A stretch of 64,000 nt of DNA. It comes from Actinomycetes bacterium (lineage in GTDB: Bacteria > Actinomycetota > Actinomycetes > Propionibacteriales > Propionibacteriaceae). Shown in pieces: positions 49,838 to 61,064 of this stretch (position 1 is the first letter of the stretch; the number at the start of each line of letters is the position of its first letter). The translations under genes and the position numbers were made by a program. Below the pieces are notes generated by a model that saw only the letters and a list, made by a program, of their open reading frames with translations, made no database searches and had not been told where the DNA came from. The DNA lies in the NCBI GenBank assembly GCA_023460935.1, contig JAEWOI010000004.1:1-64000 (forward strand), written 5' to 3'.

Positions 49838-50917
49838 ATGGACGCCGCTCGACCCCGGTTCGGACGCTCCCAGGCGCCGTGGAGCGGACGGGCGCAGGTC
49901 AGCCTGCCGGCCCGCAGCAGCTCCCCGGCCGAGGAGCTGCTGAAGCGGGTCGGGATGGCGGTCGGGCTGCTGCTGCTGCTCACGCTGATCGTCTTCTTCG
50001 ACCGGGACGCGTATGCAGACAACGTGGCCCAGGACGGCGTCTCGTTCTGGGACGCGCTGTACTACGCCACGGTCACGATGACCACCACCGGCTACGGGGA
50101 CATCACCCCGGTGGCCGAGCACGCGCGGCTGATCAACACCTTCGTGGTGACGCCGATCCGCATCGCCTTCCTGGTGCTGCTGGTCGGCACCACTGTGGAG
50201 GTGCTGGCCAACGAGGGCCGGCGCGCCCTGAAGGACTCCCGCTGGAGGAAGACCATGCGCAACCACACCGTCGTCATCGGCTACGGCACCACCGGCCAGA
50301 GCGCCACCGCCACGCTCAGCCGGGCGGAAGTACCGCCCGAGCGGATCCTGGTGATCGACACCAACCCACAGGCCGTCGCCGCGGCCAACCGGCACGGCTA
50401 CGCGGCTTTCGAGGGCGATGCCACCTCAAGGGAGCTGCTGCACCGCGCCGAGCTGCCGAAGGCCAAGGAGATCATCATCACCGTGGGCCGCGACGACACC
50501 GCGATCCTGGCCACCCTCACCGTCCGGCAGCTCAACCGGGGGGCGCACCTGGTGGTGGTCGTGCGGGACTCCGACAACGTGCCGCTGATCCGCCAGTCCG
50601 GCGCGGACGCAGTGGTGACGTCCTCCGACGCGGTCGGCCGGCTGATGGGCCTGAGCTCGATCAGCCCGCAACTGGGCGAGGTGATCGAGGACCTGCTGTC
50701 GTCGGGTTCCGGCCTCGAGGTGACCCAGCGGCTGGTGACCCCCGAGGAGGACGGCAAGGAACCGGCCGCGATCACCGGCGAGAAGGTGCTGGCCGTGATC
50801 CGCAACCGCACGCTGCGTCGCTACTACGAGCCGGGCGCGGACGTGCTGCGTACCGGTGACGAGGTGGTAGTCATCCGGAAGGCGCCGGGTAAGGTCAGGC
50901 CGCCCCGGGTAGAGTGA
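49838..50917 (+). CDS. Potassium channel with RCK (TrkA-N) domain
   Basis: The 359-residue protein has two transmembrane helices (about 38-54 and 98-118) around a pore loop with the K+ selectivity filter TTTGYGDI (TGYGD at 84-88), then a cytosolic RCK domain beginning [18 protein letters not shown] with a Rossmann dinucleotide loop and VIDTNPQAV, and a TrkA-C-like end. It resembles MthK-type ligand-gated channels. The ligand is unknown. It starts 2 nt after apt. Confidence 0.88.
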   Translation: MDAARPRFGRSQAPWSGRAQVSLPARSSSPAEELLKRVGMAVGLLLLLTLIVFFDRDAYADNVAQDGVSFWDALYYATVTMTTTGYGDITPVAEHARLINTFVVTPIRIAFLVLLVGTTVEVLANEGRRALKDSRWRKTMRNHTVVIGYGTTGQSATATLSRAEVPPERILVIDTNPQAVAAANRHGYAAFEGDATSRELLHRAELPKAKEIIITVGRDDTAILATLTVRQLNRGAHLVVVVRDSDNVPLIRQSGADAVVTSSDAVGRLMGLSSISPQLGEVIEDLLSSGSGLEVTQRLVTPEEDGKEPAAITGEKVLAVIRNRTLRRYYEPGADVLRTGDEVVVIRKAPGKVRPPRVE

Positions 50918-50924
50918 GCCTCTA

Positions 50925-50991
50925 CTTCGACAGGCTCAGCACGAGTACTTCGACAGGCTCGGTACGAAGCCCTTCGACAGGCTCAGCACGA
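50925..50991 (+). repeat. Three tandem CTTCGACAGGCTCAGCACGA repeats
   Basis: Copies at 50925-50944 and 50972-50991 are identical; the middle one (50948-50967) reads CTTCGACAGGCTCGGTACGA. Periods are 23 and 24 nt. This motif is dispersed in many high-GC bacterial genomes. Here it lies between the channel gene and relA; the relA frame happens to be open through it. Confidence 0.8.
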
Positions 50992-51015
50992 CACTTCAAC
51001 CAGAGCGGAGACGGC

Positions 51016-53313
51016 GTGTCCCAGGGCATCCATGGACCCTACGGCGAGGGGGATGGCCTGCCCGGAGAGCCCCGCAGCCAGGTGGTGGCCACCGACCAGC
51101 CGCGGATGCGGATGCGCCAGGTGCTCGCCCGGCTCGGCGCCCAGCGCAACCCTGCCGTGCCCGTGCTGGACCCGCTGGTGCGGATCATCCACACCCACCA
51201 CCCCAAGGCGGACATCGGCCTGATCGAGCGGGCCTACCGCACGGCAGAGCACTACCACACCGGACAGCTGCGCAAGAGCGGCGACCCCTACATCACCCAC
51301 CCGCTGGCTGTGGCGACGATCCTGGCCGAGCTCGGCATGACCGAGCCGACGCTGTGCGCAGCCCTGCTGCACGACACGGTCGAGGACACCTCGTACACCG
51401 TCGCACAACTCGGGGCCGACTTCGGCCCGGAGATCGCGGCGATGGTCGACGGGGTGACCAAGCTGGACAAGATCGCCTACGGGGAGTCGGCCAAGGCCGA
51501 GACCATCCGCAAGATGGTGCTCGCCATGAGCAAGGACATCCGCGTCCTCGTGATCAAGCTGGCCGACCGCCTGCACAACATGCGCACGATCGGCTACCTG
51601 CGCCAGGACAAGCAGATGGCGATCGCGCGGGACACCCTGGAGATCTTCGCCCCGCTGGCCCACCGGCTGGGCATGAACGCGATCAAGTGGGAGCTGGAGG
51701 ACCTCTCCTTCGCCACCCTGCAGCCGAAGGTCTACGACGAGATCGTGAAGCTGGTGGCGGCAAGGGCGCCACTGCGGGAGGACTACCTGCGGGTGGTCAC
51801 CGAGCAGGTCCGCTCCGACCTGGCCGACGCAGGGATCAAGGCCACGGTGTACGGCCGACCGAAGCACTACTACTCGATCTACCAGAAGATGGTGGTGCGC
51901 GGCCGGGAGTTCACCGACATCTACGACCTGGTGGGGCTGCGCATCCTCGTCGACAGCCAGCGTGACTGTTACGCGGCGCTCGGCACGCTGCACGCCCGCT
52001 GGAACCCGCTCCCGGGCAGGTTCAAGGACTACATCGCGATGCCGAAGTTCAACCTGTACCAGTCGTTGCACACCACGGTGCTCGGCCCGGGCGGCAAGCC
52101 GGTGGAGCTGCAGATCCGCACCCACGAGATGCACCGGCAGGCCGAGTACGGCGTGGCAGCCCACTGGAAGTACAAGGAGGGCAAGGCCGACGGCAGCGAG
52201 CTGAACTGGGTGCACCAGATCAGCCAGTGGCAGAAGGAGACCGAGGACCCGGGGGAGTTCCTGGACACCCTGCGGTTCGAGATCGCCACCGACGAGGTGT
52301 TTGTGTTCACGCCGAAGGGCGACGTGATCAACCTTCCGGCCGGCGGCACCCCGGTCGACTTCGCCTACGCCGTCCACACCGAGGTGGGGCACCGCACGAT
52401 CGGGGCCAGGGTGAACGGACGGCTGGTGCCGCTGGAGTCGGCGCTGTCCAGCGGCGACGTGGTCGAGGTGCTCACCTCGAAGGCCGCCAACGCCGGCCCG
52501 AGCCGCGACTGGCTCGGCTTCGTGAAGAGCCCGCGGGCCCGCGGCAAGATCCGCCAGTACTTCATGCGGGAGCGACGCGAGGAGTCGATCGAGAGCGGCA
52601 AGGAGCTGCTCACCAAGCAGCTGCGCCGCGCTGGGCTGCCGTTGCAGCGCCTGCTCACCCCCGAGCACATGACCGGGCTCACCGAGCACTTCCGCGTGGC
52701 GGACGTCAACGCGCTCTACGCCGCGATCGGGGAGGGCGCGATCGGGCCGCAGAGCGTCGTCCAGCGCCTGATCGCCTCCGAGGGCGGGGTCGAGGAGGTG
52801 GCGGAGCTCGGCGGCGAGGACACCTCGGTGATCGGCGGCCGGCGCCACTCGCGGGTCTCCGGCAACGAGGCCGGCGTCGTCGTTCAGGGCGACCCCAACG
52901 TCTGGGTGAAGCTCGCCCGCTGCTGCATGCCGGTGCCCGGCGACGAGATCCTGGGCTTCGTCACCCGCGAGAGCGGCGTCTCGGTGCACCGGGTCGACTG
53001 CAGCAACGCCGCAGACCTGCGCAACCAGCCCGACCGGCTCGTCGAGGTGGCGTGGGCGCCGACGGCCAGCAGCTCGTTCCTGGTGGCCCTGCACGTCGAG
53101 GGTCTGGACCGGACGGGCATCCTCTCCGACGTGACCAAGGTCATGGGGGAGCACCACATCTCGATCCAGTCAGCCACCCTGAACACAGCGAAGGACCGCA
53201 CGTTCAAGTTCCGCTTCACCTTCGAGACCACCGATCCGAAGCACCTCGAGCACCTGATCGGGGCGATCAAGAAGGTCTCCGGCGTCTACGACGTCTTCCG
53301 CCTCAAGAGCTAG
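51016..53313 (+). CDS. relA: Bifunctional (p)ppGpp synthetase/hydrolase (Rel)
   Basis: Rel makes and degrades (p)ppGpp in the stringent response. The 765-residue protein has an intact hydrolase HD domain ([24 protein letters not shown]), the synthetase domain ([27 protein letters not shown]), TGS ([24 protein letters not shown]), a zinc-finger-like conserved-Cys region ([15 protein letters not shown]) and a C-terminal ACT domain ([20 protein letters not shown]). I chose the GTG at 51016, with GGAG 5 nt upstream; the open frame back to 50914 translates the repeats. Confidence 0.96.
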   Translation: MSQGIHGPYGEGDGLPGEPRSQVVATDQPRMRMRQVLARLGAQRNPAVPVLDPLVRIIHTHHPKADIGLIERAYRTAEHYHTGQLRKSGDPYITHPLAVATILAELGMTEPTLCAALLHDTVEDTSYTVAQLGADFGPEIAAMVDGVTKLDKIAYGESAKAETIRKMVLAMSKDIRVLVIKLADRLHNMRTIGYLRQDKQMAIARDTLEIFAPLAHRLGMNAIKWELEDLSFATLQPKVYDEIVKLVAARAPLREDYLRVVTEQVRSDLADAGIKATVYGRPKHYYSIYQKMVVRGREFTDIYDLVGLRILVDSQRDCYAALGTLHARWNPLPGRFKDYIAMPKFNLYQSLHTTVLGPGGKPVELQIRTHEMHRQAEYGVAAHWKYKEGKADGSELNWVHQISQWQKETEDPGEFLDTLRFEIATDEVFVFTPKGDVINLPAGGTPVDFAYAVHTEVGHRTIGARVNGRLVPLESALSSGDVVEVLTSKAANAGPSRDWLGFVKSPRARGKIRQYFMRERREESIESGKELLTKQLRRAGLPLQRLLTPEHMTGLTEHFRVADVNALYAAIGEGAIGPQSVVQRLIASEGGVEEVAELGGEDTSVIGGRRHSRVSGNEAGVVVQGDPNVWVKLARCCMPVPGDEILGFVTRESGVSVHRVDCSNAADLRNQPDRLVEVAWAPTASSSFLVALHVEGLDRTGILSDVTKVMGEHHISIQSATLNTAKDRTFKFRFTFETTDPKHLEHLIGAIKKVSGVYDVFRLKS

Positions 53314-53325
53314 CTGCTGACCGTG

Positions 53326-53377
53326 ATCGGAACCGTCCCGGGCCGGCCGCCCGGCAGGGGACGGTTCCGGTTCCGAT
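53326..53377. terminator. REP-type hairpin between convergent relA and DUF349
   Basis: GGAACCGTCCC (53329-53339) pairs with GGGACGGTTCC (53358-53368), with GGGC/GCCC nested inside. ATCGGAACC (53326-53334) can instead pair with GGTTCCGAT (53369-53377), so two alternative hairpins exist. The core is the GGGGACGGTTCC repeat seen at 14.2 and 23.4 kb. It lies between two gene ends and probably terminates both. Confidence 0.6.
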
Positions 53378-54622
53378 TCAGCGGTTGAAGTCGGCCAGGG
53401 TCGCGCGGGCCTGTTCCAGCCAGGCAGCGTAGGTGTCGATCTTCTCGCTGGCCTTGGCCGCGGCCTGGGCGTCGCCGCGGGCGTTGGCCTTGGTGACCTT
53501 CTCATTGAGCTTGTCGATCTCGGCCGACAGCATCGCAACGGTCTCCTCCGCCCGGGCCCGCGCCTGCGGGTCGGTGCGGCGCCACTCGTCCTCCTCGGCG
53601 GTGCGGACGGCGGTCTCCAGCGCGCGCACCCGGGCGTCGAGGGAGCGCATGCTGTCGCGCGGCACCCGGCCGTAGGCGTTGTACTTCTCCAGGAACGTGC
53701 GGAAACCGGCCCTGGCTGCGGCGAGGTCGCTGACCGGCAGCAGGCTGGCCTCGGCCTCGTCCAGCAGCGCGATCTTGGCCTCGAGGTTCGCCTTGAACTC
53801 GGCGTCCTGCTCGCTGAGGACCTCGGCGCGCGCGTTGAAGAAGCCGTCCTGGATGGCGCGGAACTCCGTCCACAGCTGGTCGTCCACCTCGCGCGGGGCT
53901 GCGCCGGCTGCCTTCCAGCGGGTCATCAGGTCGCGGAACGCTGCGGCGGTCGGCCCCCACTCGGTGGAGCCGGCCAGCCTGCGGGCCTCCTCGATGATCT
54001 GTTCCTTGGCGGCCTTCGCGGTCTCGCGGCGGGCGGCCTGTTCCGCGAACTGGGTCTTGCGCCGCCTGGTGTAGGTGGTGCGGGCGGCGGAGAAACGGTG
54101 CCACAGGGCGTCGTCGGTGGCGCGGTCGATGCGCGGCAGCGCCTTCCACTCGTCGAGGAGCGCGCGGAACCGGTTCACCCCGCCACGCCAGTCGGTGCCC
54201 TGGGCGAGCGCCTCGGCCTCCGCGACCATCTTCTCCTTGGTCTCCCTGGTGGCCTCCTGCTGGCGGGCCCGTTCGGCCTTGCGGGCCTCGGACTGCTCGG
54301 CCAGCAGCGGCGCGAGGCCGTCCAGCCGGGCCACCAGCGCCTCCAGGTCGCCGACGGCGTTGGCGGTGCTCACGGTGTTGCGCACCGAGTTGATGCTGTG
54401 CCTTGCCTCCTCCGGGGAGAGCGTGCCGCTCTTCACCCTGGTCTCGAGCAGGCCGACCTCCACCTCGAGGGCCTCGTAGCGCCTGGTGTAGAACGCGAGC
54501 GCCTCGGCTGCCTCGACGTCCGGGATCTGACCGACGACCCGCTCGCTGTCGCCCGTGCGCACGTACACCGTGCCGTCCGGGTCGACGCGACCGAAGGCCT
54601 GCGGACCTGAGGTGGAGTTCAT
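53378..54622 (-). CDS. DUF349-repeat coiled-coil protein
   Basis: The 414-residue protein is largely helical and contains at least three DUF349 repeats, recognisable as W-x(n)-G...F(R)..W(K)A..(R) units: DWRGGVNRFRALLDEWKALPR, EWGPTAAAFRDLMTRWKAAG and LAAARAGFRTFLEKYNAYGR. The N-terminus holds FGRVDPDGTVYVRTGDSERVVGQ. It is probably cytosolic; function unknown. The start may be ATG 54622 or ATG 54631. It is convergent with relA and divergent from the MBL gene, a neighbourhood often seen in actinobacteria. Confidence 0.82.
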   Translation of the reverse strand: MNSTSGPQAFGRVDPDGTVYVRTGDSERVVGQIPDVEAAEALAFYTRRYEALEVEVGLLETRVKSGTLSPEEARHSINSVRNTVSTANAVGDLEALVARLDGLAPLLAEQSEARKAERARQQEATRETKEKMVAEAEALAQGTDWRGGVNRFRALLDEWKALPRIDRATDDALWHRFSAARTTYTRRRKTQFAEQAARRETAKAAKEQIIEEARRLAGSTEWGPTAAAFRDLMTRWKAAGAAPREVDDQLWTEFRAIQDGFFNARAEVLSEQDAEFKANLEAKIALLDEAEASLLPVSDLAAARAGFRTFLEKYNAYGRVPRDSMRSLDARVRALETAVRTAEEDEWRRTDPQARARAEETVAMLSAEIDKLNEKVTKANARGDAQAAAKASEKIDTYAAWLEQARATLADFNR

Positions 54623-54684
54623 GGGGATCATCTTGCCTGATCGAGCGGCTTTTGTGACAACGCAGGCAACACCCGGGCGGGCGA

Positions 54685-54690
54685 TAGTCT
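54685..54690 (+). promoter_or_regulatory. -10 box TAGTCT, leaderless type
   Basis: TAGTCT ends 7 nt before the GTG at 54698 and no ribosome site fits, so the MBL-hisS transcript is probably leaderless. Confidence 0.42.
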
Positions 54691-54697
54691 TTGGCCC

Positions 54698-55390
54698 GTG
54701 CTCCTGGCAACCTTCCCCACCGGCCACTGGCAGGCCAACTGCTATCTGGTGGCCGCCGCGGGATCCCCGGAGTGCGTGGTGATCGATCCCGGACAGGGCG
54801 CAGCCGAGGGCGTCCGGCGGCTGCTGGCCGAGCACCAGCTCGTGCCGAAGGGGCTGCTCGCCACCCATGGCCACTTCGACCACGTGGCGAGCGCGGCCGA
54901 GCTGGCCGACGAGTACAACGTGCCGTTGTGGATCCACTCCGCCGACCGGCACCTGCTGAGCGATCCCGCCGCGGGCCTCAGCCCGGACGGGGCTGCGCTG
55001 GTGCGCCGGCTGATGGACCGGCCGCTCGCCGAGCCGGCCCGGGTGGAGGAGTTCGACGGCAGGGCCGAGCTGAGCCTCGCCGGGCTCCGCTTCAGCATCG
55101 AGCCCGCCCCGGGCCACACCCGCGGCAGCGTGCTGCTCGGGCTCGACTACCGCGGCCGGCACGAGCAGCTGGACCGGATCGTCTTCACCGGCGACGTCGT
55201 CTTCGCCGGCTCGGTCGGGCGCACCGACCTGCCCGGTGGCGACCAGGCCGTGATGAACACGACGCTGGCAGAGGTGGTGCTGCAGCTGTCGGACTCCACA
55301 GCCTTGCTGCCGGGCCACGGACCACAGACCACCATGGTGCGCGAGCGTGCCACCAACCCCTACCTCCAACCCGACTTCCTGAGGAACTGA
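54698..55390 (+). CDS. MBL-fold hydrolase (glyoxalase II-like)
   Basis: The 230-residue metallo-beta-lactamase-fold protein has the metal motif THGHFDH (residues 56-62), APGHTRGS, FTGDVVFAGSVGRTDLPGG and LLPGHGP, the pattern of hydroxyacylglutathione hydrolase-like thioesterases. Actinobacteria lack glutathione, so a mycothiol or other thioester substrate is likely, but unproven. GTG start. Its TGA overlaps the hisS ATG by one base, so the pair is co-expressed. Confidence 0.85.
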   Translation: MLLATFPTGHWQANCYLVAAAGSPECVVIDPGQGAAEGVRRLLAEHQLVPKGLLATHGHFDHVASAAELADEYNVPLWIHSADRHLLSDPAAGLSPDGAALVRRLMDRPLAEPARVEEFDGRAELSLAGLRFSIEPAPGHTRGSVLLGLDYRGRHEQLDRIVFTGDVVFAGSVGRTDLPGGDQAVMNTTLAEVVLQLSDSTALLPGHGPQTTMVRERATNPYLQPDFLRN

Positions 55391-56760
55391 TGGCCGAAAC
55401 CGAGCCGCGTGGCACCGGCCCCGCCGAGCCCCGTCGAAGCGCCCGTCCCAAGCCCCTCTCCGGATTCCCGGAGTTCTCCCCTTCGGGACGGATCGTCGAG
55501 CAGCGCGTCCTCGCCTCGCTGGCCGAGACCTTCGAGCTGCACGGGTTCGGGTCGATCGAGACCAGGGCCGTGGAGCCGATGGAGCAGCTCACCCGCAAGG
55601 GCGAGATCGACAAGGAGGTGTTCGTCGTGCGCCGGCTGCACGCAGCCGCGGACACCGCCGACGACCTCGGGCTGCACTTCGACCTCACCGTCCCGTTCGC
55701 GCGCTACGTGCTGGAACGCTCTGGCGAGCTGACCTTCCCGTTCCGCCGCTACCAGATCCAGAAGGCCTGGCGCGGCGAGCGGCCCCAGGAGGGCCGCTAC
55801 CGCGAGTTCACGCAGGCCGACATCGACATCGTCGGCTCCGGAGCGCTCGCCGCGCACCACGACGTCGAACTGCCGCTGGTCACGCTGGAGGCACTGGAGC
55901 GGCTGCACGTCGACTTCGGCGTGCCGCCGGCAACGATGAGCGTGAACAACCGGCAGCTCTCGGAGGGCTTCTACCGCGGGCTCGGCGTGGAGGACCACCT
56001 GGCCGTGTTGCAGCGGGTGGACAAGCTGGACAAGATCGGGCCCGAAGCGGTGGCCGACCTGCTGGTGGCCGAGGTGGGCCTCAGCCGGCCGGCGGCGGCC
56101 AAGTGCCTGCAACTGGCCGGCATCCGGACGGCGGACGCGTCGTTCGTGGACCAGGTCGCGGCGCTCGGGGTGGAGCACCCGCTGCTCACCGCAGGGCTGG
56201 AACTGCTGGCGGACGTGGTGACCGCTGCGGCGACCCTGGTGCCCGGGCGGCTCGTGGCGGACCTGAAGATCGCCCGCGGCCTCGACTACTACACCGGGAC
56301 GGTGTACGAGACGACGATGGCCGGCTACGAGTCGATGGGCTCGATCTCCTCCGGCGGCCGCTACGACTCCCTGGCCTCGGACGGCCGCAGCACCTACCCC
56401 GGGGTGGGGCTGAGCATCGGCGTGAGCCGCATCCTGGTGCCACTGGTCGGCAAGGGCGTGCTGACCTCCTCCCGTCCGGTGCCGAGCTGCGTGCTGGTGG
56501 CGGTGGACGCCGAGGAGACCCGCTTCGAGGCAGTGGCCCTCGCGAGCCGGTTGCGGGCGCGCGGCATCCCGTGCGAGGTGGCGCCGAAGGCGGACCGGTT
56601 CGGCAAGCAGATCCGCTACGCCGACCGGCGCGGCATCCCGTTCGTCTGGTTCGGCGCCGGCGAGGTGAAGGACATCCGCAGCGGCGAGCAGGTCGAAGCC
56701 GACCCCGACACCTGGCTGCCACCGGCCGCAGACCTGCGCCCGGTGGTCGTCCGCGGCTGA
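55390..56760 (+). CDS. hisS: Histidyl-tRNA synthetase
   Basis: HisRS charges tRNA(His). The 456-residue class II synthetase has [17 protein letters not shown], motif 2 [23 protein letters not shown], the histidine A loop [13 protein letters not shown] and GGRYDSL, and a C-terminal anticodon-binding domain ([34 protein letters not shown]). ATG at 55390 has GAGG 6 nt upstream. aspS follows after 61 nt with its own promoter candidate. Confidence 0.95.
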   Translation: MAETEPRGTGPAEPRRSARPKPLSGFPEFSPSGRIVEQRVLASLAETFELHGFGSIETRAVEPMEQLTRKGEIDKEVFVVRRLHAAADTADDLGLHFDLTVPFARYVLERSGELTFPFRRYQIQKAWRGERPQEGRYREFTQADIDIVGSGALAAHHDVELPLVTLEALERLHVDFGVPPATMSVNNRQLSEGFYRGLGVEDHLAVLQRVDKLDKIGPEAVADLLVAEVGLSRPAAAKCLQLAGIRTADASFVDQVAALGVEHPLLTAGLELLADVVTAAATLVPGRLVADLKIARGLDYYTGTVYETTMAGYESMGSISSGGRYDSLASDGRSTYPGVGLSIGVSRILVPLVGKGVLTSSRPVPSCVLVAVDAEETRFEAVALASRLRARGIPCEVAPKADRFGKQIRYADRRGIPFVWFGAGEVKDIRSGEQVEADPDTWLPPAADLRPVVVRG

Positions 56761-56768
56761 ACGTCGCT

Positions 56769-56774
56769 TAAGCT
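56769..56774 (+). promoter_or_regulatory. -10 box TAAGCT, candidate aspS promoter
   Basis: TAAGCT lies 47 nt before the aspS ATG, in the short gap after hisS. A leader of about 40 nt would carry the AAAGGAA ribosome site. Confidence 0.35.
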
Positions 56775-56821
56775 CTACCGACGCACCCGCACCGTCTATG
56801 CGGGGCAGAGAAAGGAACATC

Positions 56822-58621
<1,800 letters not shown>

Positions 58622-58634
58622 CCAGGAAAACGCG

Positions 58635-58680
58635 CAAGCTGTGAGTTGGGCCGTGATGTCACGGCCCAACTCACAGCTTG
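58635..58680. repeat. 46-nt perfect palindromic repeat, probable terminator
   Basis: Two 22-nt arms, 58635-58656 and 58659-58680, are perfect reverse complements around TG. The ends CAAGCTGTGAGTTGG and CTCACAGCTTG match the repeat at 43465, while the inner stem differs but still pairs. It lies between convergent aspS and padR. Confidence 0.75.
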
Positions 58681-58690
58681 GGGTCTCTGG

Positions 58691-59353
58691 TCAGCGGAGC
58701 TCGTCGCCGTTCGGCAGGTCGTCCTCCTCTGCGGCCAGCAGGCCGTACAGCTTCCGCCTGGTCTCGGCAACGAGCCGGGTGGCCGACTGCAACTGCTGGC
58801 CCGAGGCGTTGCGCGAGAGTTCCTTGGCCGCGCCGGCGAGCATGCCGAGTTCCCGCCAGAAGTCCTTCACCTGGTCGGGGCCCCAGCCGGCGACGGCCTC
58901 GTTCACCAGTTCCCACGGCAGGTCGTGCACCTCTCCCGCCGCCTGACGGCCGGCGTCGGTGAGCCGGAACGCCTTCTGGCCGTCGTTGTCGAAGGACTCG
59001 ATCAGCCCCTCGTCCTCCAGCTGGGCCAGGGCGGGGTAGACCGCGCCGGGGCTGGGCCGCCAGGCGCCCGAGGTGCGCTCGGCGAGGGTCTGCATGATCT
59101 GGTAGCCGTTGCGGGGCTGCTCAGCCAGCAGCGCGAGGATCGAGCTGCGGACGTGCCCGCGCCGGCCACGTCCACGCGCCGCCGGTCCCATCGGGCCGCC
59201 GGGACCGAAGGGGCCGCCGGGACCGAAGCCGTACCCGAAGCCGCCGAAGGGTCCCATCGGTCCTGCGCCGTGGCGGTGCGGACCGCCCCGGCCGCGGCGG
59301 CGACCCCGGGGGCCGCCCTCTGGGTTCCAGTCCTCGAATCGTGATTCGTTCAT
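58691..59353 (-). CDS. PadR-family transcriptional regulator
   Basis: The 220-residue protein has a Gly/Pro/Arg-rich N-terminal segment (about residues 13-65, GPFGGFGYGFGPGGPFGPGG) ahead of a PadR winged helix: HVRSSILALLAEQPRNGYQI and SPGAVYPALAQLEDEGLIES. A helical C-terminal dimerisation domain follows. PadR proteins are ligand-responsive repressors, often of efflux genes; no transporter is next to it, so it may control itself or rarA. ATG at 59353 has GGAGAAAT upstream. Confidence 0.85.
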   Translation of the reverse strand: MNESRFEDWNPEGGPRGRRRGRGGPHRHGAGPMGPFGGFGYGFGPGGPFGPGGPMGPAARGRGRRGHVRSSILALLAEQPRNGYQIMQTLAERTSGAWRPSPGAVYPALAQLEDEGLIESFDNDGQKAFRLTDAGRQAAGEVHDLPWELVNEAVAGWGPDQVKDFWRELGMLAGAAKELSRNASGQQLQSATRLVAETRRKLYGLLAAEEDDLPNGDELR

Positions 59354-59371
59354 GATTTCTCCTTCAGGTTC

Positions 59372-59395
59372 ATATCGTCGGTACGTCACCGATAT
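59372..59395. promoter_or_regulatory. Imperfect palindrome, candidate PadR operator
   Basis: ATATCG (59372-59377) and CGATAT (59390-59395) form an inverted repeat with a 12-nt spacer containing GGT...ACC. This AT-rich island stands out from the GC-rich surroundings, directly upstream of padR and divergent to rarA, as expected for autoregulation. Confidence 0.4.
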
Positions 59396-59447
59396 ATCGA
59401 GAATAGATCGGGATCCCGGCGCGCGCAAGAGCGTGGCGCGAGCGGTG

Positions 59448-59453
59448 TAGCGT
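59448..59453 (+). promoter_or_regulatory. -10 box TAGCGT of rarA, leaderless type
   Basis: TAGCGT ends 7 nt before the rarA GTG, the same spacing as at gatC, lplA and the MBL gene. Confidence 0.4.
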
Positions 59454-59460
59454 CGGCGCG

Positions 59461-60834
59461 GTGGACACTGACCTGTTCGGCAACCCGGTGGGAGGCGCTG
59501 CGCCGCAGCCAGGCGGGTCGCTGAGCACAGCCGGCCACGCCGACACCCCGCTGGCCGTGCGCATGCGGCCGCGCACCGTAGACGAGATCGTCGGCCAGGA
59601 CCACCTGCTGGCACCCGGCTCGCCGCTGCGCCGGCTGGCGGAGGGCCGCACCGCGATGTCGGTCTTCCTCTGGGGGCCGCCCGGGGTGGGCAAGACCACC
59701 ATCGCCGCGGTCGTCTCGGCCTCCGGCCACCGCAGGTTCGTCGAGCTGTCGGCCGTCACCGCGGGCGTGAAGGAGGTACGGGCCGCGCTGGCCGAGGCAC
59801 AGCGTGAACTGGTCCGGGGCGTCGGCACCGTGCTGTTCGTGGACGAGGTGCACCGCTTCTCCAAGGCCCAGCAGGACGTGCTGCTGCCGGCGGTGGAGAA
59901 CCGGCTGGTCACCCTGGTGGCCGCCACGACGGAGAACCCCTCGTTCTCGGTGATCTCGCCGCTGCTGAGCCGCTCGCTGCTGCTCACGCTGAAGCCGCTC
60001 ACCGACGCCGACCTCGGCCTGCTGCTGGATCGGGCGCTCACCGAGGACCGCGGCCTGGCGGGGGAGTACACGCTGACCGCTGAGGCCAGGGCAGCGCTGC
60101 TGCGCTTCGCCGGCGGGGACGCCCGCCGCGCCCTCACCTACCTGGAGGAGGCGGCAGCGGGCGCAGCCACCCTCGGCACCAGCGAGATCGACACCTCCGT
60201 CGTGGAGGCTGCGGTGGACAAGGCCGCCGTCCGCTACGACCGGGACGGCGACCAGCACTACGACGTGATCAGCGCGTTCATCAAGAGCCTGCGCGGCTCC
60301 GACGTCCAGGCCGGCCTGCACTACCTGGCCAGGATGCTGGAGGCCGGCGAGGACCCGCGGTTCATTGCGCGCCGGCTGATCATCCTGGCCAGCGAGGACA
60401 TCGGCATGGCCGCGCCGTCGGCGCTGCAGACCTGCGTGGCGGCGGCCCAGGCCGTGGCGCTGATCGGCATGCCGGAGGCTCGGATCAACCTCGCCCAGGC
60501 GGTGGTGGCCTGCGCGCTGGCGCCGAAGTCCAACGCTGTGATCAAGGCGATCGACGCCGCGCTGGCCGACGTCCGCGCCGGGCGGATCGGCACCGTCCCT
60601 GCGCACCTGCGCGATGCGCACTATCCGGGCGCCAGGGCCTACGGTCACGGGCAGGGCTACCAGTACGCCCACGACGCCGCGCACGGTGTGGCAGCCCAGC
60701 AGTACCTGCCGGACGAACTCGCCGACGCCAGGTACTACGAGCCCACCGACCACGGCAACGAGGCCGCCCTCGCCGAACGCCTGCGACTGCTGGAGGAACT
60801 GCTCGGCCGCACCGGCCCTGCCGCCGGCGCCTGA
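59461..60834 (+). CDS. rarA: Replication-associated recombination protein A (MgsA/RarA)
   Basis: RarA is an AAA+ ATPase that acts at stalled replication forks. The 457-residue protein has [19 protein letters not shown], Walker [14 protein letters not shown], Walker [11 protein letters not shown], sensor 1 [13 protein letters not shown] and the arginine-finger region SPLLSRS. The C-terminal tetramerisation domain shows [19 protein letters not shown] and [12 protein letters not shown] start follows the -10 box by 7 nt. Downstream, 230 bases hold direct repeats and a promoter. Confidence 0.94.
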   Translation: MDTDLFGNPVGGAAPQPGGSLSTAGHADTPLAVRMRPRTVDEIVGQDHLLAPGSPLRRLAEGRTAMSVFLWGPPGVGKTTIAAVVSASGHRRFVELSAVTAGVKEVRAALAEAQRELVRGVGTVLFVDEVHRFSKAQQDVLLPAVENRLVTLVAATTENPSFSVISPLLSRSLLLTLKPLTDADLGLLLDRALTEDRGLAGEYTLTAEARAALLRFAGGDARRALTYLEEAAAGAATLGTSEIDTSVVEAAVDKAAVRYDRDGDQHYDVISAFIKSLRGSDVQAGLHYLARMLEAGEDPRFIARRLIILASEDIGMAAPSALQTCVAAAQAVALIGMPEARINLAQAVVACALAPKSNAVIKAIDAALADVRAGRIGTVPAHLRDAHYPGARAYGHGQGYQYAHDAAHGVAAQQYLPDELADARYYEPTDHGNEAALAERLRLLEELLGRTGPAAGA

Positions 60835-60858
60835 GCCTGGTCAGGACTCCTCGCGTCC

Positions 60859-60988
60859 TCGTCGTCTGTTCCTCGCGGTTCGTACCGCACCGCTCGTCAA
60901 GACTCCTCGGTGGGAAGTCGCAAGCGCCTTCCCACCTTCGTCGTCTGTTCCTCGCGGTTCGTACCTCACCGCTCGTCAAGACTCCTCG
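60859..60988 (+). repeat. 51-bp direct repeat with hairpin between copies
   Basis: Copies at 60859-60909 and 60938-60988 differ at one base. Between them GGTGGGAAG and CTTCCCACC (60909-60936) form a 9-bp stem. Fragments of the unit recur at 60845-60858 and 61016-61024. This fills most of the 230-base gap between rarA and the DUF948 gene. Confidence 0.75.
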
Positions 60989-61023
60989 CGTCCCCCGGCT
61001 CACGCCGGAGGACGCTCGTCGTC

Positions 61024-61029
61024 TAGGCT
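61024..61029 (+). promoter_or_regulatory. -10 box TAGGCT, candidate promoter of DUF948-alaS
   Basis: TAGGCT lies 35 nt before the DUF948 ATG, directly after the repeat block. A leader of about 28 nt carries GAGGT as ribosome site. Confidence 0.38.
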
Positions 61030-61064
61030 GCACGCGTACATTCTTCGACCTTGCGAGGTAGCCC

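Noticed and set aside
50914..51015. N-terminal extension of Rel through the tandem repeats
   Set aside because: The extra residues are repeat-encoded and Ser/Thr-rich, unlike Rel, while a GTG with GGAG upstream starts at 51016.
60859..60988. Possible CRISPR array
   Set aside because: Only two 51-bp units, one interval, no cas genes, and the interval forms a hairpin.
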